Positions 1 to 7,185 of a stretch of DNA of 14,208 nucleotides are shown here, piece by piece. Positions within the stretch are counted from its first letter, which is position 1. Each line of letters opens with the position of its first letter. Origin of the DNA: an uncultured Eubacteriales bacterium (GTDB lineage: Bacteria; Bacillota; Clostridia; Oscillospirales; Acutalibacteraceae); NCBI GenBank assembly GCA_934643185.1, contig CAKUBN010000055.1, positions 1 through 14,208 on the forward strand, written 5' to 3'. Both the position numbers and the translations under genes were made by a program. Under the pieces are notes generated by a model. That model worked only from the letters and a program-made list of their open reading frames with translations. It was not told the origin of the DNA and ran no database searches.

Positions 1-205
1 ATAAGACCTTCAGCGTATCGACGCAGCGCACGCACGGGCTGGCGTAGTATTTTTTCGCTTCGGGGTAAATACCCTTGCGTTTCAGCTCCAAAAGTGCCTT
101 GATGCCCTCCTGTGCGAGCGGAGACTGCGTGCGGCCGACGTAGCGGCCCTCCAAGTTGCCCTCACATACGCCGTGGCGGATCAAATGAATGGTATAAGAT
201 TTCAT
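1..205 (-). CDS. Histidine phosphatase family protein, N-terminal part (runs off the left edge)
   Basis: This minus-strand reading frame is open to the window edge; 68 codons are visible. The N-terminus carries the RHG motif at residues 10-12, where His11 would be the phosphorylated catalytic histidine of the phosphoglycerate-mutase-like superfamily. A second family landmark, SPCVRC around residues 56-61, corresponds to the usual SP-x-x-R-A segment, with Arg60 as the phosphate-binding arginine. The ATG at 205-203 is preceded by an AAAGGA element at good spacing, and the RHG motif starts ten residues in, as is normal for the family, so the start is well supported. No signal peptide is seen, so it is probably cytoplasmic. 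The substrate cannot be told: phosphoglycerate mutase, cobalamin-pathway phosphatase and general sugar-phosphatase members all share these motifs, and the C-terminal half is missing. Confidence 0.85.
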   Translation of the reverse strand, partial: MKSYTIHLIRHGVCEGNLEGRYVGRTQSPLAQEGIKALLELKRKGIYPEAKKYYASPCVRCVDTLKVL

Positions 206-227
206 GCGGGTTCCTTTCCGGGACGGC

Positions 228-255
228 AAAATACTGCTATTGCGGTCCCTTTCAA
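228..255 (-). promoter_or_regulatory. Possible promoter of the histidine phosphatase gene
   Basis: On the minus strand TTGAAA (250-255) and TATTTT (228-233) are separated by 16 bases and lie just upstream of the phosphatase start at 205. The -35 is a good sigma-A match and the -10 a moderate one. Confidence 0.35.
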
Positions 256-264
256 CAAAAATTC

Positions 265-278
265 GCGGGAAATCCCGC
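265..278. repeat. Perfect palindrome GCGGGA-AA-TCCCGC between divergent genes
   Basis: Six-base arms (265-270 and 273-278) flank two A residues. It lies between the divergent phosphatase and XRE-regulator promoters, about 20 bases upstream of the rightward -35 element. It has no U-tract in the direction of an upstream gene, so it is not an obvious terminator. It may be an operator, but this is inference from position and symmetry only. Confidence 0.4.
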
Positions 279-298
279 AAAAAAGGTTCGTTTATCTG

Positions 299-327
299 TT
301 TACTTCTCGGATAATTTCGTTTATAAT
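299..327 (+). promoter_or_regulatory. Sigma-A-type promoter of the XRE-asnB-ligase-racemase-asnB operon
   Basis: TTTACT (299-304), a 17-base spacer and a perfect TATAAT (322-327) lie about 40 bases upstream of the XRE start. No comparably good promoter was found in the 31-base gap between the XRE gene and the first asnB, so this is the likely promoter of the whole rightward operon. Confidence 0.65.
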
Positions 328-351
328 TTACAGAGTGTTATTTTTTGACTC

Positions 352-359
352 AGGTGGTG
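352..359 (+). promoter_or_regulatory. Ribosome binding site that selects the GTG start at 368
   Basis: AGGTGGTG lies eight bases before GTG 368. In-frame codons further upstream (back to 173) run through the promoter, so they are not credible starts. Confidence 0.6.
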
Positions 360-367
360 AAACTTTC

Positions 368-889
368 GTGAACAGTGATTTTCCGCGCATTCTGACACTG
401 CTGCGCAAGGAACAGGGCATCAGCCAGAAAAAGGCTGCCGCAGACCTTGGCATCTCGCAGGCGCTGCTCTCTCATTACGAAAAAGGCATACGTGAATGCG
501 GTTTGGACTTCATTGTGCGCACGGCGGATTATTACGGGGTCTCCTGTGATTATCTGCTGGGCAAAACACCGCACCGGCAGGGCGAAAAGCTGCATGTGCC
601 GGAAACGGAGGAGGAAGACACGCACGATGGTCTCCCCAACGTGAACCGAAAAATAATATCGAACTCCTTACATATTGTATTTGGTATTCTGAAAAAAATC
701 AATAGCAAATCTTTAACAAAAGAGATCACGCTGTATTTGAGCGGCGCTGTGTATAACGCGTTCCGCATGCTGTATACGGCGAAAAAGCGTCGGACGACGA
801 GGCCGTTAAAAAAGACGACCTGCCCCAGCTTTCCGGCGAGATGCTCTCGGCGGAATATCCCGATTGGGCGCCCTCGCTTTTTGCATTGA
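368..889 (+). CDS. XRE-family HTH transcriptional regulator with a frameshifted C-terminus
   Basis: Residues about 6-65 form a typical Cro/C1-type helix-turn-helix (LRKEQGISQKKAAADLGIS, then SHYEKG and YYGVSCDYLLGKT), so DNA binding should be intact. The GTG start has its own Shine-Dalgarno sequence. The frame as given ends at 889 (173 aa) with a tail rich in Arg, Pro and Cys that looks like out-of-frame translation. The frame entered one base earlier at 781 continues as a plausible acidic segment (EKASDDEAVKKDDL, then LSAEYPDWAPSLFALIENTE) and stops at 922-924. One G missing near GCG-AAAAA-GCG (779-789) would explain this: the repaired protein is about 185 aa, from 368 to 924. It may be a sequencing error, a real mutation or, less likely, a -1 frameshift. 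The gene sits 31 bases before asnB and probably regulates the operon. Confidence 0.8.
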   Translation: MNSDFPRILTLLRKEQGISQKKAAADLGISQALLSHYEKGIRECGLDFIVRTADYYGVSCDYLLGKTPHRQGEKLHVPETEEEDTHDGLPNVNRKIISNSLHIVFGILKKINSKSLTKEITLYLSGAVYNAFRMLYTAKKRRTTRPLKKTTCPSFPARCSRRNIPIGRPRFLH

Positions 890-955
890 TCGAGAATACC
901 GAAAACGAACACAAGGAAAACTAAGTAAACCAACTGCAAAAAGGAGGCAAACTGT

Positions 956-2833
956 ATGTGTGGTTTTGTAGGTTATATTGACGGCGGCGAAACACAGCTT
1001 ATGGAGCCCGTGCTGCACGCTATGGCAGACCGCATCCGTCACCGCGGTCCGGACGACGCCGACTATTACATGGACGGCGAGATCTCGCTCGGTTTCCGCA
1101 GACTTTCCATCATTGACCTCGAGGGCGGCAGACAGCCGATTTTGAATGAAGATAAAAGTAAGGTTCTCATGTTTAACGGCGAGATTTATAACTATCAGTC
1201 TCTCCGCGAAGACCTTTTAAAGGCAGGCCATGTATTTACAACGAAAACGGACAGCGAAGTGCTGCTGCACGGCTTTGAAGAATACGGCACCGACCTGCTC
1301 AATAAGCTGCGCGGCATGTTCGCGTTCATCATTTGGGACAAGAACACGAAAACGCTGTTCGGCGCGCGCGATTACTTTGGCATTAAGCCGTTTTACTATG
1401 CAAAGATGCAAGGCACGTTGATGTTCGGCAGCGAGATCAAGAGCTTTGTGGAACACCCGCACTTTAAGCGCGAGCTGAATGAACGCGCACTGGAGGGCTA
1501 CCTTTCTTTCCAGTATTCTCCGGGCTACGAGACATTCTTCAAGAACGTTTACAAGCTGCCGCCTGCACATTATTTCTTCTACAAAGACGGCAAAATGGAT
1601 ATGCAGCGCTACTGGATCCCGGAATTCAACGCGGAAGAAGACAAGCCGCTTGAATATTGGGTGGACGAGATTGAAAAGACCTTTGACGACTCCGTGAACG
1701 CACACAAGATTGCGGACGTTGAAGTCGGCTCTTTCCTTTCCTCCGGCGTGGATTCCAGCTATGTGGCCTGCTCTGCCGATGTGGACAAGACGTTTACGGT
1801 CGGCTTTGACAACGGCGAAAAATACAACGAGATCAGCTACGCAAAGGAGCTTTCCGAGCTGATTCCGGTGAAGAATTACAGCAAGACGATTACCCCGGAA
1901 GAGTTCTGGGGCAACTTCGGCAAGATTCAGTACCACATGGACGAGCCGCTTGCCGACCCGTCCGCCGTGGCACTCTATTTCGTGTGCAACACGGCTTCCA
2001 AATATTTGAAGGTCGTGATGTCCGGCGAGGGCGCCGATGAAATTTTCGGCGGCTACAACATTTATAAAGAACCTCTCGCCGTACCGGCTTATGATAAGAT
2101 CCCGTTCCCCATCCGTCGCTTTATCGGCAAAGTCGCTTCGCACCTGCCGAAGAAATCCGGCATCAACTTCCTTATCCGCCGCGGCAAAAAGCTCGAAGAC
2201 CGCTTCATCGGCAACGCGTACATGTTCACTGAGGAAGAACGCAAGAAGCTCCTGAAAATTAAGACCGATGCACCGTCCCCGGCAGAAGTCGTAAAGCCGT
2301 TCTATGATCGCGTAAAGGACAAAGACCCGGTAACGAAAATGCAGTTCGTTGACCTTAACGCCTGGATGGTCGGCGATATTCTTCTGAAAGCGGATAAAAT
2401 GAGCATGGCAAACTCCCTTGAGGTGCGCGTGCCGTTCCTCGATAAGAAGATCATGGAGCTTGCGGAGCGCATTCCGCTTAAATACCGCGTAAACGACGAA
2501 AACACGAAATTTGCGATGCGCAAGGCTGCTCTGCGCCGCATGCCCGAAAAGTGGGCCGGCAAAAAGAAGCTCGGCTTCCCTGTACCGACGCGTGTATGGC
2601 TTAAGGAAGACAAGTACTATAACATCGTAAAAGAGAAGTTCACGAGCGAAGTGGCACAGAAGTATTTCAACACCGATATGCTCGTGAAGCTGCTCGACGA
2701 CCACAAGAACGGCAAGGCGGACAACAGCCGCCGCGTTTGGACGGTCTACACGTTCCTTGTGTGGTACGACCAGTTCTTTAACGACGATATTCTCAACAGC
2801 TATGCGGAGCATGCAGACGCAAAAACCGCGTAA
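956..2833 (+). CDS. asnB: Asparagine synthetase (glutamine-hydrolysing), copy 1
   Basis: A class II glutamine amidotransferase fused to an ATP-pyrophosphatase synthetase domain; 625 aa is about normal for AsnB proteins of Bacillota. Cys2 (Cys1 after Met removal) is the glutaminase nucleophile and fixes the start, which has AAGGAGG at 941-947. Other glutaminase residues are in place: Arg49 in the RRLSIID segment, FNGE at 73-76 and Asp99 in TDSE. The synthetase domain has the PP-loop LSSGVDSS at 261-268 and SGEGADEIFGG at 356-366. The family transfers ammonia from glutamine to an aspartyl-type carboxylate activated as an adenylate. Members of this family also amidate carboxylates in peptidoglycan (AsnH in Lactococcus, AsnB in Bacillus subtilis). 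The neighbouring ligase and racemase make a cell-wall substrate more likely than free aspartate, but this is inferred. No signal peptide: cytoplasmic. Confidence 0.95.
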   Translation: MCGFVGYIDGGETQLMEPVLHAMADRIRHRGPDDADYYMDGEISLGFRRLSIIDLEGGRQPILNEDKSKVLMFNGEIYNYQSLREDLLKAGHVFTTKTDSEVLLHGFEEYGTDLLNKLRGMFAFIIWDKNTKTLFGARDYFGIKPFYYAKMQGTLMFGSEIKSFVEHPHFKRELNERALEGYLSFQYSPGYETFFKNVYKLPPAHYFFYKDGKMDMQRYWIPEFNAEEDKPLEYWVDEIEKTFDDSVNAHKIADVEVGSFLSSGVDSSYVACSADVDKTFTVGFDNGEKYNEISYAKELSELIPVKNYSKTITPEEFWGNFGKIQYHMDEPLADPSAVALYFVCNTASKYLKVVMSGEGADEIFGGYNIYKEPLAVPAYDKIPFPIRRFIGKVASHLPKKSGINFLIRRGKKLEDRFIGNAYMFTEEERKKLLKIKTDAPSPAEVVKPFYDRVKDKDPVTKMQFVDLNAWMVGDILLKADKMSMANSLEVRVPFLDKKIMELAERIPLKYRVNDENTKFAMRKAALRRMPEKWAGKKKLGFPVPTRVWLKEDKYYNIVKEKFTSEVAQKYFNTDMLVKLLDDHKNGKADNSRRVWTVYTFLVWYDQFFNDDILNSYAEHADAKTA

Positions 2834-2857
2834 GCATTTGGAAGGAAAAGAAAGATC

Positions 2858-4099
2858 ATGAATACAGAAGCACTGAAAAATCAAGATTTTCTGCCGGTTT
2901 TGCTCGGCAGCGATATCAACGTATACGGCATGGCGCGTTCTTTCCACGAGGCTTACGGCTACAAAAGCGTAGCGGTCGGCAAGGGTATTCTCCCCGCCTG
3001 CACGCACAGCCACATTGTGGAAGTTTTAAAGGTGGAGCCGCGCCTTGAAGAGGATGACGTGTTCGTCAGCACGCTGACAGAATTCGCGAAGAATTTCCTG
3101 GGCCAGCGTTTGCTGCTCGTCCCCTGCGGCGACAACTACATCAAAATGCTTGTGCGCAACCAGACAAAGCTGCGCGGCATTTATGAGTTTGAGTGCATCA
3201 GCGAAGAGCTTTTGATGCACCTTTCCATCAAGGAAAGCTTTTATCAGGTCTGCGAGGAGCACGGCTTCTCGTTCCCAAAGACGACGACCTGCACGTATGA
3301 AAACCACAAGAACCTCGAGCTGCCGTTTGACTTCCCGGTCATTATCAAACCCTCGAACAGCGTAGCGTACTGGAACTGCAAGTTCCCGCACAAGAAGAAG
3401 GTTTTTGTTGCGAACACCCGCGAGGAATTCGATGCAATTTTGGATGCCATTTACGGTTCCTCTTATAAGGATCACCTCATTTTGCAGGAATTCATTCCGG
3501 GCGACGACTCTAAAATGCGCGTGATGAACTGCTACTGCGGCAAGGATAAAAAGGTTAAGCTCATCGCACTCGGCAACGCCGTGCTCGAGGAGCACTCCCC
3601 GGAGGGCATCGGCAGCTACGCGGCCATCATCAACGGCTACGACGAAAAGCTGAACGAGACGATGAAGAACTTCCTTGAGGGCATTGGCTACGTCGGCTTT
3701 GCAAACTTCGACATGAAGTACGACGAGCGCGACGGCAAATATAAGCTCTTTGAGATGAACCTGCGTCAGGGCCGCAGCAGCTATTTCGTAACGGCGGCGG
3801 GCTACAACATCGCAAAGTGGCTTGCAGACGATGTCATTTACAACAAGCCCATGGACCTCACCGTAGCAACAAATAAGGTGCTGTACACGATCATCCCGAC
3901 AAAGATCATTTTCGAGTATTGCCCGGATGCTGCCGTGAAAGCAGAGGCGAAAAAGCTCATCGATGAAGGCAAGGTGGTCAACTCGTATTACTACAAGAAA
4001 GACCGCAGCCTGATGCGCTGGCTGATGTTCCGCCGCAACCAGCACAACTACTTTGAAAAGTATAAGCGTTATTTCAACAACAAAGGACTGCGTGACTGA
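2858..4099 (+). CDS. ATP-grasp carboxylate-amine ligase (candidate D-aspartate ligase)
   Basis: A 413-aa ATP-grasp protein starting 24 bases after asnB copy 1 with an AAGGAAAAG ribosome binding site. Visible elements are an N-terminal pre-ATP-grasp domain (about 1-115), the nucleotide-binding PVIIKPSNSV at 160-169 with Lys164, LQEFIPGDDS at 209-218, FANFDMK at 281-287, and the metal-binding FEMNLRQGRS at 298-307. The family joins a carboxylate, activated as acyl-phosphate, to an amine. Enterococcus faecium Aslfm, which adds D-aspartate to the lysine side chain of UDP-MurNAc-pentapeptide, belongs to this superfamily and is encoded with an aspartate racemase. The same pairing here is the main reason for proposing a D-aspartate ligase. 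The protein is soluble with no signal peptide. The alternative is an ATP-grasp ligase for another amino acid or a small peptide. Fold confidence is high, substrate moderate. Confidence 0.88.
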   Translation: MNTEALKNQDFLPVLLGSDINVYGMARSFHEAYGYKSVAVGKGILPACTHSHIVEVLKVEPRLEEDDVFVSTLTEFAKNFLGQRLLLVPCGDNYIKMLVRNQTKLRGIYEFECISEELLMHLSIKESFYQVCEEHGFSFPKTTTCTYENHKNLELPFDFPVIIKPSNSVAYWNCKFPHKKKVFVANTREEFDAILDAIYGSSYKDHLILQEFIPGDDSKMRVMNCYCGKDKKVKLIALGNAVLEEHSPEGIGSYAAIINGYDEKLNETMKNFLEGIGYVGFANFDMKYDERDGKYKLFEMNLRQGRSSYFVTAAGYNIAKWLADDVIYNKPMDLTVATNKVLYTIIPTKIIFEYCPDAAVKAEAKKLIDEGKVVNSYYYKKDRSLMRWLMFRRNQHNYFEKYKRYFNNKGLRD

Positions 4100-4818
4100 T
4101 GAACAGTTTAGGCGTTATCGGCGGACTCGGCCCCATGGCGACGGCGTATTTGTTAGAGCTTATCACCGATATGACCGATGCCCGCACCGATCAGGAGCAT
4201 CTTGACGCGATCATATTCAATCGCCCGAGCGTGCCGGACCGAACCGCATATATTTTAGACCACACAAAGCCCTCCCCTGTGCCGCCGATGGTCGACATGG
4301 CACAGAAGCTGGAGGCACTTGGCGCATGTGCGCTTGCTACTCCGTGTGTGACGGCGCACAGCTTTCACGATGAACTGCAAAGCAGCGTGCACATTCCGTT
4401 TATCCACATGGTGCGCGAAACGGCTGCGTACTTAAAAGAAGCCGGCTGCAAAAAGCCGGGCATTATGGCGACGACCGGCACAGTGCGCATGGGACTTTTC
4501 CAAACCGCGCTGACCGACGCGGGTCTCTCCTACGTTTTGCCGAACGATGAGATGCAGCAGAACGTGATGTCGCTGATTTACGACTGCGTAAAAGCAGGCG
4601 AACCGGCGGACATGGTAAAATTTCGCGCCGTTTCCGACGCTTTACGTGCAGACGGCTGCGACGCCATTATCCTCGGCTGCACAGAGCTTTCCATCATCAA
4701 GCGCGATAACGAACTTGGACCCGGTTACCTCGATGCACTGGAAGTGCTGGCGCGCGCGTGCATTTTGGCGTGCGGCAAAAAGCTCAAGCCGAAATATTCT
4801 TCCCTGATTCAACAATAA
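4099..4818 (+). CDS. Aspartate/glutamate racemase family protein
   Basis: A 239-aa PLP-independent amino-acid racemase. The N-terminal GVIGGLGPMAT (residues 5-15) is typical of aspartate racemases, and the two catalytic cysteines are visible as Cys83 (ATPCVTAH) and Cys194 (LGCTEL). The usual Asn after the first cysteine (PCNTAH in most members) is replaced by Val84. The ATG overlaps the ligase stop codon in TGATG, implying translational coupling, so the product is probably made in step with the ligase. Expected role: conversion of L-Asp to D-Asp in the cytoplasm, feeding the ligase just upstream. Glutamate racemase (MurI) is less likely because the aspartate-racemase N-terminal motif is present. 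Exact substrate is inferred from context. Confidence 0.88.
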   Translation: MNSLGVIGGLGPMATAYLLELITDMTDARTDQEHLDAIIFNRPSVPDRTAYILDHTKPSPVPPMVDMAQKLEALGACALATPCVTAHSFHDELQSSVHIPFIHMVRETAAYLKEAGCKKPGIMATTGTVRMGLFQTALTDAGLSYVLPNDEMQQNVMSLIYDCVKAGEPADMVKFRAVSDALRADGCDAIILGCTELSIIKRDNELGPGYLDALEVLARACILACGKKLKPKYSSLIQQ

Positions 4819-4823
4819 AGCAT

Positions 4824-4830
4824 AAGGAGG
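4824..4830 (+). promoter_or_regulatory. Ribosome binding site that decides the start of asnB copy 2
   Basis: AAGGAGG eight bases before ATG 4839. An upstream in-frame ATG at 4758 lies inside the racemase gene and would bury the catalytic cysteine, so it is rejected as the start. Confidence 0.9.
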
Positions 4831-4838
4831 CGTTTTGT

Positions 4839-6686
4839 ATGTGCGGCTTTGCCGGATATATTCACAACTACGGAACGTTCGATAAAGAAGAAGTCATCCA
4901 CAAAATGGCCGACCGCATTAAGCACCGTGGCCCGGATGATGCCCACTATTACATTGACGACGGCATTGCCCTCGGCTTCCGCCGTCTTTCCATCATTGAC
5001 CTTGAAGGCGGCAGACAGCCGATCTTAAACGAGGACGGCTCACTCGTGCTGCTCTTTAACGGCGAAATTTACAACTACCAGGAGCTCCGTGACGACCTCA
5101 TCAAGGCCGGACATGTCTTCACCACAAAGACAGACAGTGAGACGATCCTGCACGGCTATGAGGAATACGGCAAGAAAATTTTGGACCGTCTGCGCGGCAT
5201 GTTCGCGTTCATCATCTGGAACAAGAACACGAAGGAGCTCTTCGGCGCGTGTGATATTTTCGGCATCAAGCCGTTCTATTACTACAAAAAGGGCAAGGAA
5301 TTCATGTTCGGCAGTGAGATCAAGAGCTTCCTCTCTCACCCGAATTTTGAAAAAGAACTTGACGAGGATATGATTCCGCTGTACCTCTCCTATGAGTACA
5401 GCCCGGACGAACGCACGATTTTCAAAAATGTCTTCAAGCTGCCCGGCGCACACTGCTTTACCTACAAAGACGGTGAGCTGAAGGTGGAGCGCTACTACAA
5501 GATCGAATACAAGATCGAAGACGATAAATCGCTTGAATACTGGGAAGACGCCATCACGAAGGAGTTTACGGAGTCCGTCTCTATGCACCAGATCGCCGAT
5601 GTTGAGGTCGGCTGCTTCCTCTCCTCCGGCGTGGATTCCAGCTACGTTGTAAAGGAAATTTCCAAAGGCACGAAGAAGGTTAAGACCTTCTCCGTTGGTT
5701 ACGAAGAAGAAAAGTACAGCGAGCTGCCATATGCACAGGACTTCTCCAGCGTAGTCGGCGTGCCGAATATCGCAAACAAGGTCTCCGCAGATGAGTTCTT
5801 CGACGCTGTGCCAGAAATTCAGTACTATATGGACGAGCCGCTGCCGAACCCCTCTGAGATCCTGCTCTACTTCCTTGCAAAGAACGCGCGCCGCTACGTG
5901 AAGGTCGTGCTTTCCGGCGAAGGTGCGGATGAGCTCTTCGGCGGCTACCCGATGTATCTTGCAGGCGGACACTTTGACCACTATTCGCATAAAGTACCGC
6001 GTCCGGTGCGCAAGGCACTTGGTACGGTCGCCAAGCACTGCCCGAACTTTAAGGGCAAAAACTTCCTCGTGCGCGGCGCGATGGAGCCGTATCAGCGCTT
6101 CATGCGTGCAAACTACGTTTTCCAGAGTGCAGAACGCCAGAAGTTCTTAAAGCGCCCCATCACGAGCAAGGTACCGGAGGAATACAGCAAGCGCTATTTC
6201 GACGAAGTGCCGAACCTCGACGAGCCGACCCAGCTGCAGTACGTGGACATGCACACGTGGATGATCTACGACATTCTGTTAAAGGCCGACCGCATGAGCA
6301 TGGCGAACTCCCTTGAGCTGCGCGTGCCGTTCCTCGACAAGAAGATGCTGGAGCTTTCCACACGTATCCCCTCCCGCTACCGTGCGGCAAACGAGACGAC
6401 GAAGATCGCCCTGCGCGGCGCGGCCATCAAGCAGCTGCCGGAGCGTACCGCGAACAAAAAGAAGCTCGGCTTCCCTGTTCCGCTGAGCGACTGGCTGCGT
6501 GAGGATAAGTACTATAACAAGGTCAAAGCGGCGTTCCAGAGCGACATTGCGGAGAAATTCTTCGTGACAAGCGAGCTGATGAAGCTGCTCGACGACCACA
6601 AGAGCGGCAAGGCTCTGAACATGCAGAAGATCTGGTCGTTCTACACATTCATTCTTTGGTATGAGCAGTTCTTTGTGCTGAACTAA
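4839..6686 (+). CDS. asnB: Asparagine synthetase (glutamine-hydrolysing), copy 2
   Basis: A 615-aa AsnB paralogue starting 20 bases after the racemase stop. Cys2 must become the N-terminal nucleophile, so ATG 4839 is the only sensible start. Glutaminase residues Arg49, FNGE 73-76 and Asp99 are present, as are the PP-loop LSSGVDSS (261-268) and SGEGADELFGG in the synthetase domain. The first 260 residues align with copy 1 without gaps, at roughly 70 per cent identity over residues 1-200 counted by eye. The proteins diverge more after the PP-loop, in the part that shapes the acceptor site. One oddity is Cys138, where copy 1 and most relatives have Arg (ARD becomes ACD before FGIKPFYY). As last gene of the operon it may amidate ligated D-Asp to D-Asn, or a different cell-wall carboxylate from copy 1; the division of labour is unknown. 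Confidence 0.95.
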   Translation: MCGFAGYIHNYGTFDKEEVIHKMADRIKHRGPDDAHYYIDDGIALGFRRLSIIDLEGGRQPILNEDGSLVLLFNGEIYNYQELRDDLIKAGHVFTTKTDSETILHGYEEYGKKILDRLRGMFAFIIWNKNTKELFGACDIFGIKPFYYYKKGKEFMFGSEIKSFLSHPNFEKELDEDMIPLYLSYEYSPDERTIFKNVFKLPGAHCFTYKDGELKVERYYKIEYKIEDDKSLEYWEDAITKEFTESVSMHQIADVEVGCFLSSGVDSSYVVKEISKGTKKVKTFSVGYEEEKYSELPYAQDFSSVVGVPNIANKVSADEFFDAVPEIQYYMDEPLPNPSEILLYFLAKNARRYVKVVLSGEGADELFGGYPMYLAGGHFDHYSHKVPRPVRKALGTVAKHCPNFKGKNFLVRGAMEPYQRFMRANYVFQSAERQKFLKRPITSKVPEEYSKRYFDEVPNLDEPTQLQYVDMHTWMIYDILLKADRMSMANSLELRVPFLDKKMLELSTRIPSRYRAANETTKIALRGAAIKQLPERTANKKKLGFPVPLSDWLREDKYYNKVKAAFQSDIAEKFFVTSELMKLLDDHKSGKALNMQKIWSFYTFILWYEQFFVLN

Positions 6687-6700
6687 CTCAAGATTCTATA

Positions 6701-6737
6701 AAAACAGCGTCGGATTAAAACATCGGCGCTGTTTTTT
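6701..6737 (+). terminator. Rho-independent terminator of the asnB/ligase/racemase operon
   Basis: A 12-bp stem (6701-6712 with 6724-6735, one G-U pair), an 11-base loop and a T-run ending at 6737, 14 bases after the asnB copy 2 stop codon. Confidence 0.9.
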
Positions 6738-6770
6738 CATGGAATTATTTTTATTTTGTGGTTTTAACAA

Positions 6771-6799
6771 CGGACAAAGTTAATTTTCTGTGTTATACT
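6771..6799 (+). promoter_or_regulatory. Promoter of the cupin gene
   Basis: CGGACA (6771-6776), a 17-base spacer and TATACT (6794-6799), located after the operon terminator and about 35 bases before the cupin ATG. The -10 is good, the -35 moderate. Confidence 0.55.
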
Positions 6800-6832
6800 A
6801 AGCACAACAAAGATGGAAAGGATCGATCAAAT

Positions 6833-7171
6833 ATGGCATACATTAAGAACGTTGAGCATGATACCGTTTTCAACATGGCGGCACAGGTCGAAGTACAGGA
6901 GGGCCAGGTCGTCAGCAAGACGCTGGCGCAGAACAGCCACGTGAGCATCACGCTGTTTGCTTTTGCGAAGGGCGAAGAGATCGGTGCGCACGATTCCACC
7001 GGCGACGCGATGGTTTACGTGATCGAAGGCACCGGTAAGTTCACCGTCGGCGGCAAAGAGCACATTGTGCACGCAGGCGAGTCCCTTGTGATGCCGGCGA
7101 AGATCATGCACGCGGTCTACGCGCAGGAGGATTTCAAAATGCTCCTGACCGTTGTTTTCCCGGAAGCATAA
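6833..7171 (+). CDS. Small single-domain cupin protein
   Basis: A 112-aa protein that is almost entirely one cupin beta-barrel. Motif 1 lies around residues 51-66 (GAHDSTGD, then YVIEGTGKFTVGG) and motif 2 at 82-93 (GESLVMPAKIMH). The candidate metal ligands are His53, Glu65 and His93. The second His of the classic HxH is Asp or absent, so metal binding is reduced or altered. ATG 6833 has GGAAAGGA upstream; the in-frame ATG at 6758 precedes the promoter and is rejected. It is monocistronic, with its own promoter and terminator. Small cupins of this type are common in gut Clostridia; their substrates are mostly unknown and no enzyme activity can be assigned. It is cytoplasmic, having no signal peptide. 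Confidence 0.85.
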   Translation: MAYIKNVEHDTVFNMAAQVEVQEGQVVSKTLAQNSHVSITLFAFAKGEEIGAHDSTGDAMVYVIEGTGKFTVGGKEHIVHAGESLVMPAKIMHAVYAQEDFKMLLTVVFPEA

Positions 7172-7185
7172 TTCAAATCCATGAC

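Noticed and set aside
311..329. Direct repeat ATAATTT (311-317 and 323-329) as an operator
   Set aside because: It is low-complexity AT sequence that includes the -10 box; chance similarity is likely.
328..367. T-box or other amino-acid riboswitch before the asnB operon
   Set aside because: Only about 35 bases separate the predicted transcription start from the XRE start codon, too short for a T-box.
1217..3013. Long open frame antisense to asnB copy 1 (598 codons)
   Set aside because: A shadow created by strong codon bias in asnB; no ribosome binding site or recognisable domain, and the sense gene has all catalytic motifs. The same applies to antisense frames at 3026-4045, 5040-6038 and 8044-9231.
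4758..4838. Upstream in-frame ATG extension of asnB copy 2
   Set aside because: It lies inside the racemase gene and would put 27 residues before the catalytic cysteine, which must be N-terminal.
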